A DNA stretch of 64,000 nucleotides from Candidatus Andeanibacterium colombiense (GCA_029202985.1 CP119316.1:1674001-1738000); one strand, 5' to 3'; positions 34,063-43,398 are shown, numbered from the stretch's first letter. Notes: generated by a model from the letters alone, not told the origin. A program made the numbers and translations.

Positions 34063-35424
34063 TCATCCCGGAAATGACAGGCCGAGCCAATTCGCCACCG
34101 GGCGGATGCGGCGCAGCGCGAGCCGTTCCACCAGCCAGAATACAGCCAGCGACAGCGCGAACAGCGGCAGCAGTGCCGCGAGGGCGACCCCGCTTATTAC
34201 AATGCCCGAGCGCGTGATCTTGCGGGCCGGCGGTGGCGGCGCGCCGAGGCCGCTGCCGGCGGGCCGGCGCTTGCGCCACATCGCGAAGCCCGAGACGGTC
34301 AGCACCACCAGCAACGCCGCGGTGAGTACGCCGACCAGCTGGTTGAACCAGCCGAGCAACTGCCCTTCGTGCCACGCGATGCCGTAATTGATAAAACGAT
34401 CGATCGGATGCTTGTCCGCGAAGCCCTCGCGCGCGATCTCGCGCCCGCTGGCGAGATCGTAGGTCACGCTGCGCTGGAGCGGGCGGTCCTGCGCTTCGCT
34501 CTTGGCCGTCCAGACCTGCCCCGTCGGCGGGCCAAAGCGCTGCGGCGCGCCGGGCGGGAGGACCGAGGCCGGGAACGCCAGATGCTCGCCCTTGGCCTCG
34601 GCCACCGCGAGACTGAACATCGCGGGATCGAAGGGGAGCGGCGCATTGCCGGCAATCGGCATGGGCATCGCCATGCCCATCGACCCGTGATGATGCGCGG
34701 CGGCATTTTCGCCGCCGCCGATCTTCCAGTCCTGCACACCCTTCACCAGCCCTAGCTCGGTGCGGACCGAAGCGAGCGCGCTGCCCCAGACCCCGGCCCA
34801 GGGCAGGCCGGTCGCGAGCATCAACAGCGCGAGGCCCGCAACCCAGAAGCCGACCACCGCATGCAGATCGCGCCAGAAACCCCGCCCGCCGAGCGACAGG
34901 CGCGGCCACAGCACCCCGGCCAGCCGGCGGTCCTTCGGCCACCATAGATAGAGCCCGCTGAGGATCATCACGATCGCCCAGCTCGCCGCCAGTTCGACGA
35001 TCCAGTCGCCGAAACTGCCAAGCATAAGCGAGCCGTGGAACCGGGCGAGCATAGGGGTAATCCGCCGCTCCGGATCGAAGCCGCCGAGCACGTCGCCCTG
35101 CGGCGAAACGAACACTTCGCGCGGCGCCCCACCATCGGCCGGGGCCAGGGTGATCGCGGCCGCGTCGCCTTCCGCCTCGGGCAGGCGATAAGCGTCGAAC
35201 CGGGCTTTCGGCCACGCCGCGAGCGCGGCGTTCACCTGCGCCGCCGGCGAGACCGCCCCCGCTGCGCTCAATCCGCCAAAATCGCGTTCCTCCCAGCGGT
35301 CGATCTGCGGCTTGAACAGATAGGCCGCGCCGGTCAGCGAAAGGATCAGGATCAGCGGCATCACCAGCAGCCCGGCATAGAAATGCCAGCGCCAGATCGT
35401 GCGATAGAGGGCGGTCTGTTCCAT
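34063..35424 (-). CDS. PepSY-associated membrane protein with His/Met-rich loop
   Basis: A 453-residue inner-membrane protein of the PepSY-TM family: first helix WHFYAGLLVMPLILILSLTG, then four or five helices and PepSY-like periplasmic segments with VFVSPQGDVLGG. Such proteins accompany TonB receptors and are thought to reduce or handle imported metal complexes. A periplasmic loop AHHHGSMGMAMPMP is rich in His and Met, typical of copper ligands and unusual for the family. It lies 11 bases downstream of a TonB receptor gene, in the same operon. Confidence 0.88.
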   Translation of the reverse strand: MEQTALYRTIWRWHFYAGLLVMPLILILSLTGAAYLFKPQIDRWEERDFGGLSAAGAVSPAAQVNAALAAWPKARFDAYRLPEAEGDAAAITLAPADGGAPREVFVSPQGDVLGGFDPERRITPMLARFHGSLMLGSFGDWIVELAASWAIVMILSGLYLWWPKDRRLAGVLWPRLSLGGRGFWRDLHAVVGFWVAGLALLMLATGLPWAGVWGSALASVRTELGLVKGVQDWKIGGGENAAAHHHGSMGMAMPMPIAGNAPLPFDPAMFSLAVAEAKGEHLAFPASVLPPGAPQRFGPPTGQVWTAKSEAQDRPLQRSVTYDLASGREIAREGFADKHPIDRFINYGIAWHEGQLLGWFNQLVGVLTAALLVVLTVSGFAMWRKRRPAGSGLGAPPPPARKITRSGIVISGVALAALLPLFALSLAVFWLVERLALRRIRPVANWLGLSFPG

Positions 35425-35435
35425 TGCTTCGCTCC

Positions 35436-37445
35436 CTAGAACTTCGTGCGGACGCCGCCGAACAAGGCGCGGCCGGTTCCGGGATTGAAGATCTCCGAGG
35501 TGGCGTCGGCCACGCCGGCGATCGCGACGGTCGAGATATAATGCTTGTCGGTCAAATTGCGGCCTTCGAGATAGACCGACCAGCTTTTGCCCGCATCGAA
35601 GCCGAACCTGAAGCCGAGCAATGCATAGGGATCGACCGTCAGCGTATTGGCATTATCGGCGAAATAATGACCCGGCGCCCATTCCACATTCGGCCCGGCG
35701 TAGAAGCCGCTTGCGTGTTTGTAGAGCACCTCGGCCCGCAGATAGTGCTTCGGGATCCCCGGCAACCGGTTGTCGCCGTAATTCGCGTCATCGCGGAAGA
35801 AGAAGTCGCTGTAGGTATAGGCGGCGGTGAGGGCCAGCCGGTCGCCGGAGGCCGACAGCGCGATATCGCCGTTCAGGCCCGCCTCGATCCCCTGGTGCAC
35901 GGTGCGGTCCGCGTTGATCGTCGAGCATAGCGCCCACGGCGCGGTGGTCAGACATTGCAGCTCGTTGCGGATTTCGGAGCGATAGAGCGAGACATCCCAG
36001 CCGATCGCGCCGCGGTGCCCGCGCGTGCCGATCTCGTAAGTCGTCGCGCGCTGCGCCGCGAGGTTCGGCGCAGTGATGACGTTCGCGTCGTAGCTCGGGA
36101 TCTCGGCGCTGCGCGAGATATTGGCGAAGAGCTGCGCGTCGCCGGCCAGCGTCCACAGAATGCCGGCGCGCGGGCTCCACATCCCGTAGCTCTTCGAGCC
36201 GGACTGATCGCCGTCAGTGAGGAACCGGTCGCGCCGGTCACGGCTGGCATGAAGATACTGGATGCCGGCGATCAGCGCGAGATCCGGCTGCAGGTAGAGC
36301 GAATCCTCCGCGTAGAACGAGACATTCTTCGGCTTGTCGACCATCGAGGTAGTCAGCGCGCCCTTATGGCCGCCATCGTTGACGAATTGCCGCGTATCGA
36401 TCGTGCCGTTCTGGAGATTGACCCCGGCGATAAGCCGGTTGCGCAAGCCGCCGAGCGAGCGATCGTCCACCGCGCGCAGGAAGCCGCCGTAATCGTCGAC
36501 CGTGTAGTCGAGATATTGGTAGATCGGGTGATCGACGTGGCGGTGGTCGTAGAACAGGCCGAGCTCGAGCGTCGTATCGTCCAGCTGGATCGTCGTCTTG
36601 TCCAGCAGGCGGATCGAATCGACATTGCGCTGCTGATCCTGATCGACCCACACCGGATTGGCGTCCTTCGGCGCGGTGAGCGCCTCGTGCTTGGTCACTT
36701 CGCCCGGGATGTGCTGGTTGGTGCTGGTGCCGAAGATATAGAGCCGCGTCTCGGCACTGGCGGAAAGCCGGTAGCCCAGATCGAGGTTCGCGCGGAATGC
36801 ATTCCCGCCGCTGTGATCGCGGTAACCGTCGATCCGCTGGGCCGATGCGGTGACGAAATAGTCGAACGCGCCCGCGGTGCCGCCGGTGCTCGCCTGCCCC
36901 TTCACATAACCGAAACTGCCGACGTCGATCCGCGCATCGAGCGCCGCCGCGTCGCGCCCGGTCGGCATCACCAGATTGATCGCCCCGCCGAGCGCATTGG
37001 AGCCGTAGCGCAGCGCATTGGCGCCCTTGTAAACCTCGGCATAGCGATAGGCGCTCGGATCGATCTCGAAGAAATCGACCAGCCCGTCCGAAGTGTTGAG
37101 CGGCGCGCCGTCGAGATAGACCGCGATGCCGCGCGCGCCATAGGCGCGCGACAGGCCCGATCCCCGGATCGAGACGCGCGCGTCGTCGCCCATGCGCGGC
37201 TGGACGATCACGCCGGGAACATAGGCGAGGATATCCTTGATATTCTGCACCGGGCTGCGCTTGAACTGCGTATCCGGAACGACTTCGACGCCGCCGGGCG
37301 TGTGCTGGATTTCAGCGGTGGCCTGCGCGGTATCGGGTGTCGCGGTGACGACGATGGTGGTGCCGTCCGCCTCTTCGGCATGGAGCGAGGAGGACAGGGC
37401 GACGAGCGATGCGGCCGCGAGGCAGCGCGAGATGAAACGAGACAT
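35436..37445 (-). CDS. TonB-dependent outer-membrane receptor (metal-complex uptake type)
   Basis: A 669-residue receptor with a signal peptide (SRFISRCLAAASLVALSSSLHA cleavage region), a plug domain (ARVSIRGSGLSRAYGARG, ALRYGSNALGGAINL) and a 22-strand-type barrel ending GRALFGGVRTKF. The terminal Phe is the usual barrel-insertion signal. It lies between a DUF2946-like gene and a PepSY gene, an arrangement seen for iron- or copper-linked uptake. The ligand cannot be assigned from the sequence; the Met/His-rich neighbours favour copper over ferric siderophore, as inference. Confidence 0.9.
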   Translation of the reverse strand: MSRFISRCLAAASLVALSSSLHAEEADGTTIVVTATPDTAQATAEIQHTPGGVEVVPDTQFKRSPVQNIKDILAYVPGVIVQPRMGDDARVSIRGSGLSRAYGARGIAVYLDGAPLNTSDGLVDFFEIDPSAYRYAEVYKGANALRYGSNALGGAINLVMPTGRDAAALDARIDVGSFGYVKGQASTGGTAGAFDYFVTASAQRIDGYRDHSGGNAFRANLDLGYRLSASAETRLYIFGTSTNQHIPGEVTKHEALTAPKDANPVWVDQDQQRNVDSIRLLDKTTIQLDDTTLELGLFYDHRHVDHPIYQYLDYTVDDYGGFLRAVDDRSLGGLRNRLIAGVNLQNGTIDTRQFVNDGGHKGALTTSMVDKPKNVSFYAEDSLYLQPDLALIAGIQYLHASRDRRDRFLTDGDQSGSKSYGMWSPRAGILWTLAGDAQLFANISRSAEIPSYDANVITAPNLAAQRATTYEIGTRGHRGAIGWDVSLYRSEIRNELQCLTTAPWALCSTINADRTVHQGIEAGLNGDIALSASGDRLALTAAYTYSDFFFRDDANYGDNRLPGIPKHYLRAEVLYKHASGFYAGPNVEWAPGHYFADNANTLTVDPYALLGFRFGFDAGKSWSVYLEGRNLTDKHYISTVAIAGVADATSEIFNPGTGRALFGGVRTKF

Positions 37446-37514
37446 GGTGGTACTTTCGGCGATGCGGCGCGCGCGTGGGCGCGGCCGTTCAGGACTGGGA
37501 TCGGGTGGGGATCG

Positions 37515-37934
37515 TCAGGCCGTTGCCGGGGGGCCGCGCAAGGGCGGCTGGAAATAGTCGGTCCGCCGCAGCGGCAGCGCGGGCGCGGGCAGGAACCCGA
37601 GCACGAGGATGAACGCGAGCGCCAGCGCCAGCAGCGGCGCATCGGCCCCGCCGGTCGCCGCCATCGAAAGCGACGAGAACGGGCACTGCGCGGTATCCTT
37701 GCCGTGCGCGTCGCTCTGCCGGTGAGTATCGCCCTTGGTCGGGATCGCGATCTGCTTGGTCACCGTGTCGGTGGTGCCGGTGCAGATCGTCACCGTCAGG
37801 ACATGGCCCGCATCGGACACCATATAGCCGGCCGGCAGCAGCGCCTTCATGCACAGCGCCAACGCGACCAGCGCCAGCGAAAGCCGGCGGCGGGTGCGGA
37901 CAAGGCTGCGCAACGCATGCATGGCGCGCGCCAT
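37515..37934 (-). CDS. DUF2946-like small membrane/secreted protein
   Basis: A 139-residue protein with an N-terminal helix (RLSLALVALALCMKALLPAGYM), a middle loop with ICTG, HRQSDAHGKDTAQCPFSS and a C-terminal helix. The layout, with a Cys-containing CPF/CPI motif between two helices, fits DUF2946, a family found next to TonB metal receptors. No reaction is known. It lies 69 bases upstream of the receptor gene on the same strand. Confidence 0.75.
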   Translation of the reverse strand: MARAMHALRSLVRTRRRLSLALVALALCMKALLPAGYMVSDAGHVLTVTICTGTTDTVTKQIAIPTKGDTHRQSDAHGKDTAQCPFSSLSMAATGGADAPLLALALAFILVLGFLPAPALPLRRTDYFQPPLRGPPATA

Positions 37935-37980
37935 AGAGGCGGATCGCCGCCGTGTCAGCAGTCAATCCATCCGCCCGGAC

Positions 37981-39213
37981 TCAGCAGCCTCCGCTGCCGC
38001 CACCCAGCACCGCGCCGGCCAAGCCGCCGAACATTCCGCCCTTCTTCTTGCATTCCTTCTTGGGCGGCTGGCCCGGTTGTCCGGATTGGCCCTGCTGGCC
38101 CATGCTGCTGTTGGCGGTGCCCATGCTCATGCCCTGCGCTTCCATCCAGTTGGTGGTCGAGCGGTGGCGGACCCGGGCGGTCCATTGCAGATCCCAGCGC
38201 GCCTTCGGATCGGCCGGGCGGGCGGGATAGGAGAAATCCTCTTCCGGGCCGAAGGCCGCGAGCGTGCCGACCCGGTAGTCCGGCGTGTCGCGCGTGACTT
38301 CGGCCGGCACGATGCAGCGGGTCACCTGCGGGCCCATCAGCGTCCCGTCGCGCACCAGCGGCGCGACCTGGCCGGGCGAGAGCCAGTCGGTCAGCCCGCC
38401 GCCGAACTGGCGGTTCGCACTGCTGGTCCACATCACCATGTCACCCATCCCGCCGCCGGCCTGCTTCCCGCCGATCAACGTGGCGATAAAGCCGGTCACG
38501 TCGGGGATCGTGCGCCAGGTCAGCAGCGAGGCGCCGCTCTGCTGTGCCGCGGTCGAGATCGACAGCGGGTGCATGAAATCCCTGGTCAGGGTGAAATTGA
38601 TCTCGGGCGAATAATTCCCCGCGATCCGGTGCGCGCCGACCAGCGAGGAATCGGGCTTGGCGGATTTGCCGTCATCCGATGGCCAGTGCCCGAAGGTCTT
38701 GCTGTTGGTCGAACTCGGCCCGAAATCGACCGGGATGGAGGTGGTCCACAGGCCCGGGGGGAACTGGCCCGCAGCCATCTTCGCGAAATCCAGCACCACC
38801 GGCTGGCCCTTCGGGGCATGCTCGCCGCAGCCCCAGTAGAGCAGCAGCCGGCCCTTGGGCTTCTCGCCCTTCCACTCCTCGTAGGCGGGTTCCATCTTCG
38901 GGGTGGTGAGGGCGACCGATTTGCCCAGCCGCGCTCCGGCGGGCATGAAGTGATCGGCCTTCGGCGCACCGGTGGCGGCGCTGGACGATCCGAGCCGGAG
39001 TAGCAGCTCGTGCTGCACCTGATTGCCGCCGCCGCCCATCATCATCGACATCATGCCGCCCTTGCCGCCCATCCCGCCGAAGCCGGATTGGGTGCCCGCG
39101 CGCATGTCATAGCGCGCGATCGGGCCGCTGCTCGGGCCCTTCTGCGCGTGAATGGTGAAAGCGATGGCGGCACTTCCGAGTGCCAGCGTGGCGGCAAGAA
39201 AACGAAGTTTCAT
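37981..39213 (-). CDS. Secreted Met/Gly-rich conserved hypothetical protein
   Basis: A 410-residue protein with a signal peptide (KLRFLAATLALGSAAIAFTIHA). Its mature N-terminus is very rich in Gly and Met (GMGGKGGMMSMMMGGGG), the middle contains WGCGEHAPKGQP, and the C-terminus is KKECKKKGGMFGG...GGSGGC. I do not recognise a catalytic domain. Met-clusters plus its position at the head of the DUF2946-TonB-PepSY group suggest periplasmic metal (copper) binding, which is inference. I chose ATG 39213, preceded by GGGAGTGGAG, over the ATG at 39225. Confidence 0.7.
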   Translation of the reverse strand: MKLRFLAATLALGSAAIAFTIHAQKGPSSGPIARYDMRAGTQSGFGGMGGKGGMMSMMMGGGGNQVQHELLLRLGSSSAATGAPKADHFMPAGARLGKSVALTTPKMEPAYEEWKGEKPKGRLLLYWGCGEHAPKGQPVVLDFAKMAAGQFPPGLWTTSIPVDFGPSSTNSKTFGHWPSDDGKSAKPDSSLVGAHRIAGNYSPEINFTLTRDFMHPLSISTAAQQSGASLLTWRTIPDVTGFIATLIGGKQAGGGMGDMVMWTSSANRQFGGGLTDWLSPGQVAPLVRDGTLMGPQVTRCIVPAEVTRDTPDYRVGTLAAFGPEEDFSYPARPADPKARWDLQWTARVRHRSTTNWMEAQGMSMGTANSSMGQQGQSGQPGQPPKKECKKKGGMFGGLAGAVLGGGSGGC

Positions 39214-39320
39214 GATCGGCTCCACTCCCAGGGATGGCGTTTCATACCAGCTTTGCGCGCGGGACGCTTGTCGCTTTGCGTCGCGCCGGTTAGCCCTGCG
39301 GCAAAAGAGGAGAGAGATGC

Positions 39321-40124
39321 ATGGGAATTCTGGATGGCCAGGTCGCGCTCATATCGGGCGCGGGGCGCGGCTTCGGGCGCGCGATCGCCGAACGCCTGGC
39401 AAGGGAAGGCGCGAAAGTCGCGCTGCTGTCACGCTCGGTCGCGCAGCTGGACGAGGTCGCCGAGGCGATCCGCGTAAATGGCGGCGAGGCGCTTGCGATC
39501 GCCTGCGACGTGACCGACCGCGCTTCGATCGAGGCGGCGGTGGCACAGGCGGAGCGCGAACTCGGCCCGCTCGACATCCTGGTCAACAATGCCGGCGTGC
39601 CCGGCCCGTTCGGCCCGATCTGGGTGGTCGATCCGGACGAGTGGTGGAACGCGCAGACGATCCATATCCGCGCGCCGATGCTGTTCCTCCACGCGGCGCT
39701 GCCGGGGATGGTCGAACGCGGCAGAGGCCGGGTGGTGTGCGTCTCGGCGCTCGCCAGCCGGATGGTCGCGGCCAATCTCTCCGCCTATTGCACCGGCAAG
39801 ATCGCGCAGAACCGCATCGTCGCCGAGGCGGCGGCGGAGCTGGAAGGCACCGGCGTTGCGATCTTCGCGATCGATCCCGGTTTCGCCGCGACCCAGCTCG
39901 CGCGCGACACTGCCGCCGATCCGGCCGCGCAGAAATATTTCACCGGGCTGGTCGACCGGATCAACGCCCACCCGCATGCATTCGGGGAGGATCCCGATCT
40001 CGAGCGCTGCGGCCAGCGCGTACTCGACCTGGTCTCGGGCCGCTACGATGCGCTGTCGGGCAATTATTACGAGCTGCCCGACGATCTCGACGAAGCCCTC
40101 AAGCAGAAGGAAGCCGTCCAGTGA
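39321..40124 (+). CDS. Short-chain dehydrogenase/reductase
   Basis: A 267-residue classical SDR: cofactor motif SGAGRGFG (TGxxxGxG variant), acidic residue in ACDVTD, NNAG, catalytic Ser in CVSALAS and YxxxK as YCTGK. Arg/Ser after strand 2 (LLSRS) hints at NADP, though this is weak. GAGAGAG precedes the ATG. The stop overlaps the GTG of the NTF2-like gene, so both likely act on one compound; the substrate is unknown. Confidence 0.88.
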   Translation: MGILDGQVALISGAGRGFGRAIAERLAREGAKVALLSRSVAQLDEVAEAIRVNGGEALAIACDVTDRASIEAAVAQAERELGPLDILVNNAGVPGPFGPIWVVDPDEWWNAQTIHIRAPMLFLHAALPGMVERGRGRVVCVSALASRMVAANLSAYCTGKIAQNRIVAEAAAELEGTGVAIFAIDPGFAATQLARDTAADPAAQKYFTGLVDRINAHPHAFGEDPDLERCGQRVLDLVSGRYDALSGNYYELPDDLDEALKQKEAVQ

Positions 40125-40825
40125 GTGATGACCGTCTCGCCGCCCTGGAAGCGGCGTTCGCCAATCTGCAGCACGATCTCGCGGTCCAGCAGGATATCGA
40201 GGCGATCCGCAAGCTGCAGGTCAGCTACTGCTATTTCATGGACAAGGGCCTGTATGACGAGGCGGTCGACTGCTTCGCGCGCGCGGGCGAACTCCATTTC
40301 ATGGGCGGCATCTGGCGCGGGCAGGACTCGATCAAGCGGCTCTATTGCGGGCGGCTGCGCAACAGCTTCACCCACGGGATCAACGGCCCGGCCTATGGCG
40401 TGATGTGCGAACACTGGCCGTCGCAGGATGTGATCTCGGTCGCGCCCGACCGCAAGACCGCCAAGGGCCGCTGGCGCTGCACGCTGATGGGCGCGCAGCA
40501 CGACAGCAAGAAGGACGGCAATCCGCGCCTCCCCCGCCAGTGGTGGGAACACGGGATGTACGAAAACAGCTACGTGATGGAAGACGGCGTGTGGAAGATC
40601 GCGGTCCACGCCTATCACCTGTTCACCCAGGTCGATTACGAAATGGGCTGGGCCGCCGCCAAGCCGATCCCCTCGCCGTTCCTGACCGAGACCTATCCGG
40701 AAGACCCGAACGGACCCGACCAGATCGACGGCGATGCCCATCCGGCCTGGCCGAACACCGACGTGGTACCGTTCCACTATGTTCACCCGGTAACCGGCAG
40801 GCCGGTGGTGCCGGAGAAGGCGTGA
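40121..40825 (+). CDS. NTF2-like / SnoaL-fold protein
   Basis: A 234-residue protein with an N-terminal helix and a cone-shaped NTF2-like core: IRKLQVSYCYFMDKGLYDEA, CFARAGELHF and VMEDGVWKIAVHAYH. Members include isomerases, dehydratases, hydroxylase partners and the gamma-formaldehyde lyases of sphingomonad lignin pathways. The GTG start at 40121 overlaps the SDR stop. The C-terminal 50 residues (Pro-rich, ending HPVTGRPVVPEKA) go beyond the core and resemble those of aromatic-catabolic SnoaL-like proteins. Exact activity is unknown. Confidence 0.8.
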   Translation: MSDDRLAALEAAFANLQHDLAVQQDIEAIRKLQVSYCYFMDKGLYDEAVDCFARAGELHFMGGIWRGQDSIKRLYCGRLRNSFTHGINGPAYGVMCEHWPSQDVISVAPDRKTAKGRWRCTLMGAQHDSKKDGNPRLPRQWWEHGMYENSYVMEDGVWKIAVHAYHLFTQVDYEMGWAAAKPIPSPFLTETYPEDPNGPDQIDGDAHPAWPNTDVVPFHYVHPVTGRPVVPEKA

Positions 40826-40875
40826 CTCGCGATTTGTGGTGCACCGCACAATAACCCTCGACCCGCGCGGCTCGA

Positions 40876-40890
40876 TGTTATAGTGTAACA
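40876..40890 (+). promoter_or_regulatory. Probable Zur operator
   Basis: TGTTATAGTGTAACA is an inverted repeat (TGTTA-N5-TAACA) that fits the known alphaproteobacterial zinc-uptake-regulator motif. It contains TATAGT, which could serve as the -10 box. It ends 5 bases before the ATG at 40896, so transcription would begin at or very near the start codon. It precedes a Cys/His-containing small gene and a ZnuD-like receptor. Confidence 0.65.
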
Positions 40891-40895
40891 CTGAA

Positions 40896-41279
40896 ATGAC
40901 GGTCGGCAGACATCTCGGCAACAAGCGCGGCGGCACCGCCGCGAAGCGGGCAGTGCTCGGCTTCGCGGTGGTGCTGGCGTTCCTGCTGCAGAGCTTCGTC
41001 ACCGCGACCCACGTCCACAATCCGGCCACGGCCGGGAGCGTGGCCGCTTCGGCGCACTTCGCCGCCAAGCAGCCCGGCCATCAGCGGGCGCCGGTCGAAC
41101 CGGCAAGCAATTGCCCGATCTGCCACGCGGTCGCGCAATCCGGCAATTTCCTCACCCCCGCGCCGATCGTGTTCGCCCTGGCGCCAAGCGCGGCGATCTG
41201 GCTCTACTCTGCCACTTTCGGCAATTCGGCCCTCTCCCGGCGGTCGCACGCCTGGCAGAGCCGCGCGCCGCCCGCCTGA
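40896..41279 (+). CDS. DUF2946-like small protein with HVH and CPICH motifs
   Basis: A 127-residue protein: basic N-terminus, one membrane helix (AVLGFAVVLAFLLQSFVTAT) directly followed by HVHN, then a CPICHAVAQSG motif and a second hydrophobic stretch (IVFALAPSAAIWLY). The CPIC motif resembles DUF2946 proteins, which sit next to TonB metal receptors. No ribosome binding site precedes the ATG, and the probable Zur operator/-10 ends 5 bases upstream, so the mRNA may be leaderless. Zinc binding is suggested by the motifs and context only. Confidence 0.7.
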   Translation: MTVGRHLGNKRGGTAAKRAVLGFAVVLAFLLQSFVTATHVHNPATAGSVAASAHFAAKQPGHQRAPVEPASNCPICHAVAQSGNFLTPAPIVFALAPSAAIWLYSATFGNSALSRRSHAWQSRAPPA

Positions 41280-41400
41280 CTCCACCCGAGACCTGAAGCC
41301 CGCTCCGGCCCCGGCCAGATCGCGCGGCTTCGTATAATTCCGGATCGCGCGCCTCAGTTTTGACCGCGCGCATCCGGTCCTCGAATATCCGGAGTTCCCA

Positions 41401-43398
41401 ATGCGTATCCTGCTCATCACGAGCGTGGCAGTTGCCGCGCTCATTCCCGCTGCCGCCTTCGCCGAAGACGCCGCCCCGACCGATCCCGATTACAAGGGCG
41501 AGATCATCGTCACCGCCTCGCCCTTCGCCCATACCGAGGATTCGACTCCTTCGGTCACCGCGAAAGTGAGCAGCGACGACATCCTCAAGAGCGGCGGTGC
41601 CAATATCGCCGATGCGCTGTCCAAGGTCCCCGGCGTCTCGGGCAGCGGCTTCGCCGCCGGCGCCAGCCGCCCGATCATCCGCGGGATGGACGCGAGCCGC
41701 GTGCGCATCCTCGAGAACGGCACCAGCATGTCTGACGTTTCCGACGTCGGGCCCGATCACGGCGTGCCGTTCGATCCGCTCGCCGCGCGCAGCATCGAGG
41801 TGGTCCGCGGCGCGGGGACCCTACGGTATGGCAGCCAGGCGATCGGCGGCGTGGTCAACGCGCTCAACGACCGCGTGCCGACCACTCTCAAGGACCAGCC
41901 CTTCTCGGGCGAGGTGACCGGCAGCTACGGCACGGTCGATGATTCGTGGCAGGGCTCGGCGCTGGCCGATGCCTCGGTGGGCAATTTCGCGCTGCATGCC
42001 GACGCCTTCGTGCGCGACACGGGCGATTACGACACCCCGCTCGGCAAGCAGGCCAACAGCTTCTTCCGCGGCCACGGCGAATCGCTCGGCGGCTCGTATT
42101 TCTTCGGCGGCGGCGACAGCCACATCGGCGCGGCGGTCGAACAATATAACAGCAAATACGGCATCCCGTCCGACGAGAGCTATATCGACATGCAGCAGAC
42201 CAAGGTCGTGACCCGCGATTTGTTCGATCTGGGAACGGGCCTGCTCAAGGCGCTGACCTTCGATGGCAGCTATGCGAACTACAAGCATTCCGAAATCGAA
42301 AACGACACAGGCGACATCGCGACGACCTTCCGGAACAAGGAATATAACGGGCGCGCGGAACTGCTGCTCAATCCGCTGGGCTTCGTGCAAAATTCGGCGG
42401 TCGGGTTCGAATATGCGCACCGCAATTTCTCGGCCATCGGCGAAGACAGCTCCTACCTGTTCCCGACCACGACCGAGAGCGAGGCGGGCTATGTGTTCTT
42501 CGACCTCCAGCCGCTCTCACGGCTGCATCTGGAACTGAGCGGCCGGGTCGAGCATGTCAGCGATACCGGCACGCCGGCCTCGGATATCTTCACCGAACGC
42601 TCGTTCACCCCGGTCAGCGGGGCGATCGGCGCGCTGTTCGAAGTGAGCGATACGATCAAGCTCGGCGCGACCTTCTCCAGCACCGGACGCGCGCCGGGGA
42701 TCACCGAATTGTTCGCCCGCGGCGCGCATGACGGACCCGGCACATTCGAGACCGGCGATCCGACCCTCTCGATCGAACGGGCCCAATCGCTCGAGGGCAC
42801 GCTGCGGATTCGCAGCGGCGCTTTCCGCTTCACCGGCAGTGTCTATTCGAGCTGGTTCGACGATTACATCTATGGCGATCTCACCGGCGGCACCTGCGAC
42901 GAGGACGGCAATTGCGTCGCCGACGACAGCCTCGACTTCCGGCAATTGTTCTACCGCCAGCAGGGCGCGCATTTCCGCGGGCTGGAAGCGCAGGCGAGCT
43001 ATGATGTGATCGCCTCGGCCAAGGGCACGCTCGAACTCAGCGCGCTGGGCGACTATACCCGCGCGACGCTGGACGACGGCAGCAATGTCCCCCGCATCCC
43101 GCCCTACCGGATCGGCGGCGGGATCGACTGGCAGAGCGACGCCTTCGATGCGGGCGTGTCGCTGATCTATTCGGGCAGGCAGGACAAGGCCGGCGCCTTC
43201 GACACGCCCACCGATGGCTTCACATCGCTCGGCGCGCAGGTTTCGTGGCGCCCGTTCGAGAAGAACCGCGGGATCCAGTTCTCGGTCATCGGGTCGAACC
43301 TGACCGACAGCGTCCAGCGCAATGCCGCCGCGTTCAACAAGGACGATGTGGTGATGCCGGGTCGCAGCGTGCGCTTCGTCGCGAAGCTCGCGATCTGA
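41401..43398 (+). CDS. TonB-dependent receptor, ZnuD-like
   Basis: A 665-residue receptor with a signal peptide (LLITSVAVAALIPAAAFA), a plug (SRPIIRGMDASRVRILENG, TLRYGSQAIGGVVNALNDR) and a barrel containing the ZnuD-type segment LFARGAHDGPGTFETGDP. An acidic Cys loop (TCDEDGNCVADD) in an extracellular position could bind metal. Proposed role is zinc import across the outer membrane. The upstream Zur-like box and CPICH protein support this. Other metallophore receptors are the alternative. Confidence 0.82.
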   Translation: MRILLITSVAVAALIPAAAFAEDAAPTDPDYKGEIIVTASPFAHTEDSTPSVTAKVSSDDILKSGGANIADALSKVPGVSGSGFAAGASRPIIRGMDASRVRILENGTSMSDVSDVGPDHGVPFDPLAARSIEVVRGAGTLRYGSQAIGGVVNALNDRVPTTLKDQPFSGEVTGSYGTVDDSWQGSALADASVGNFALHADAFVRDTGDYDTPLGKQANSFFRGHGESLGGSYFFGGGDSHIGAAVEQYNSKYGIPSDESYIDMQQTKVVTRDLFDLGTGLLKALTFDGSYANYKHSEIENDTGDIATTFRNKEYNGRAELLLNPLGFVQNSAVGFEYAHRNFSAIGEDSSYLFPTTTESEAGYVFFDLQPLSRLHLELSGRVEHVSDTGTPASDIFTERSFTPVSGAIGALFEVSDTIKLGATFSSTGRAPGITELFARGAHDGPGTFETGDPTLSIERAQSLEGTLRIRSGAFRFTGSVYSSWFDDYIYGDLTGGTCDEDGNCVADDSLDFRQLFYRQQGAHFRGLEAQASYDVIASAKGTLELSALGDYTRATLDDGSNVPRIPPYRIGGGIDWQSDAFDAGVSLIYSGRQDKAGAFDTPTDGFTSLGAQVSWRPFEKNRGIQFSVIGSNLTDSVQRNAAAFNKDDVVMPGRSVRFVAKLAI

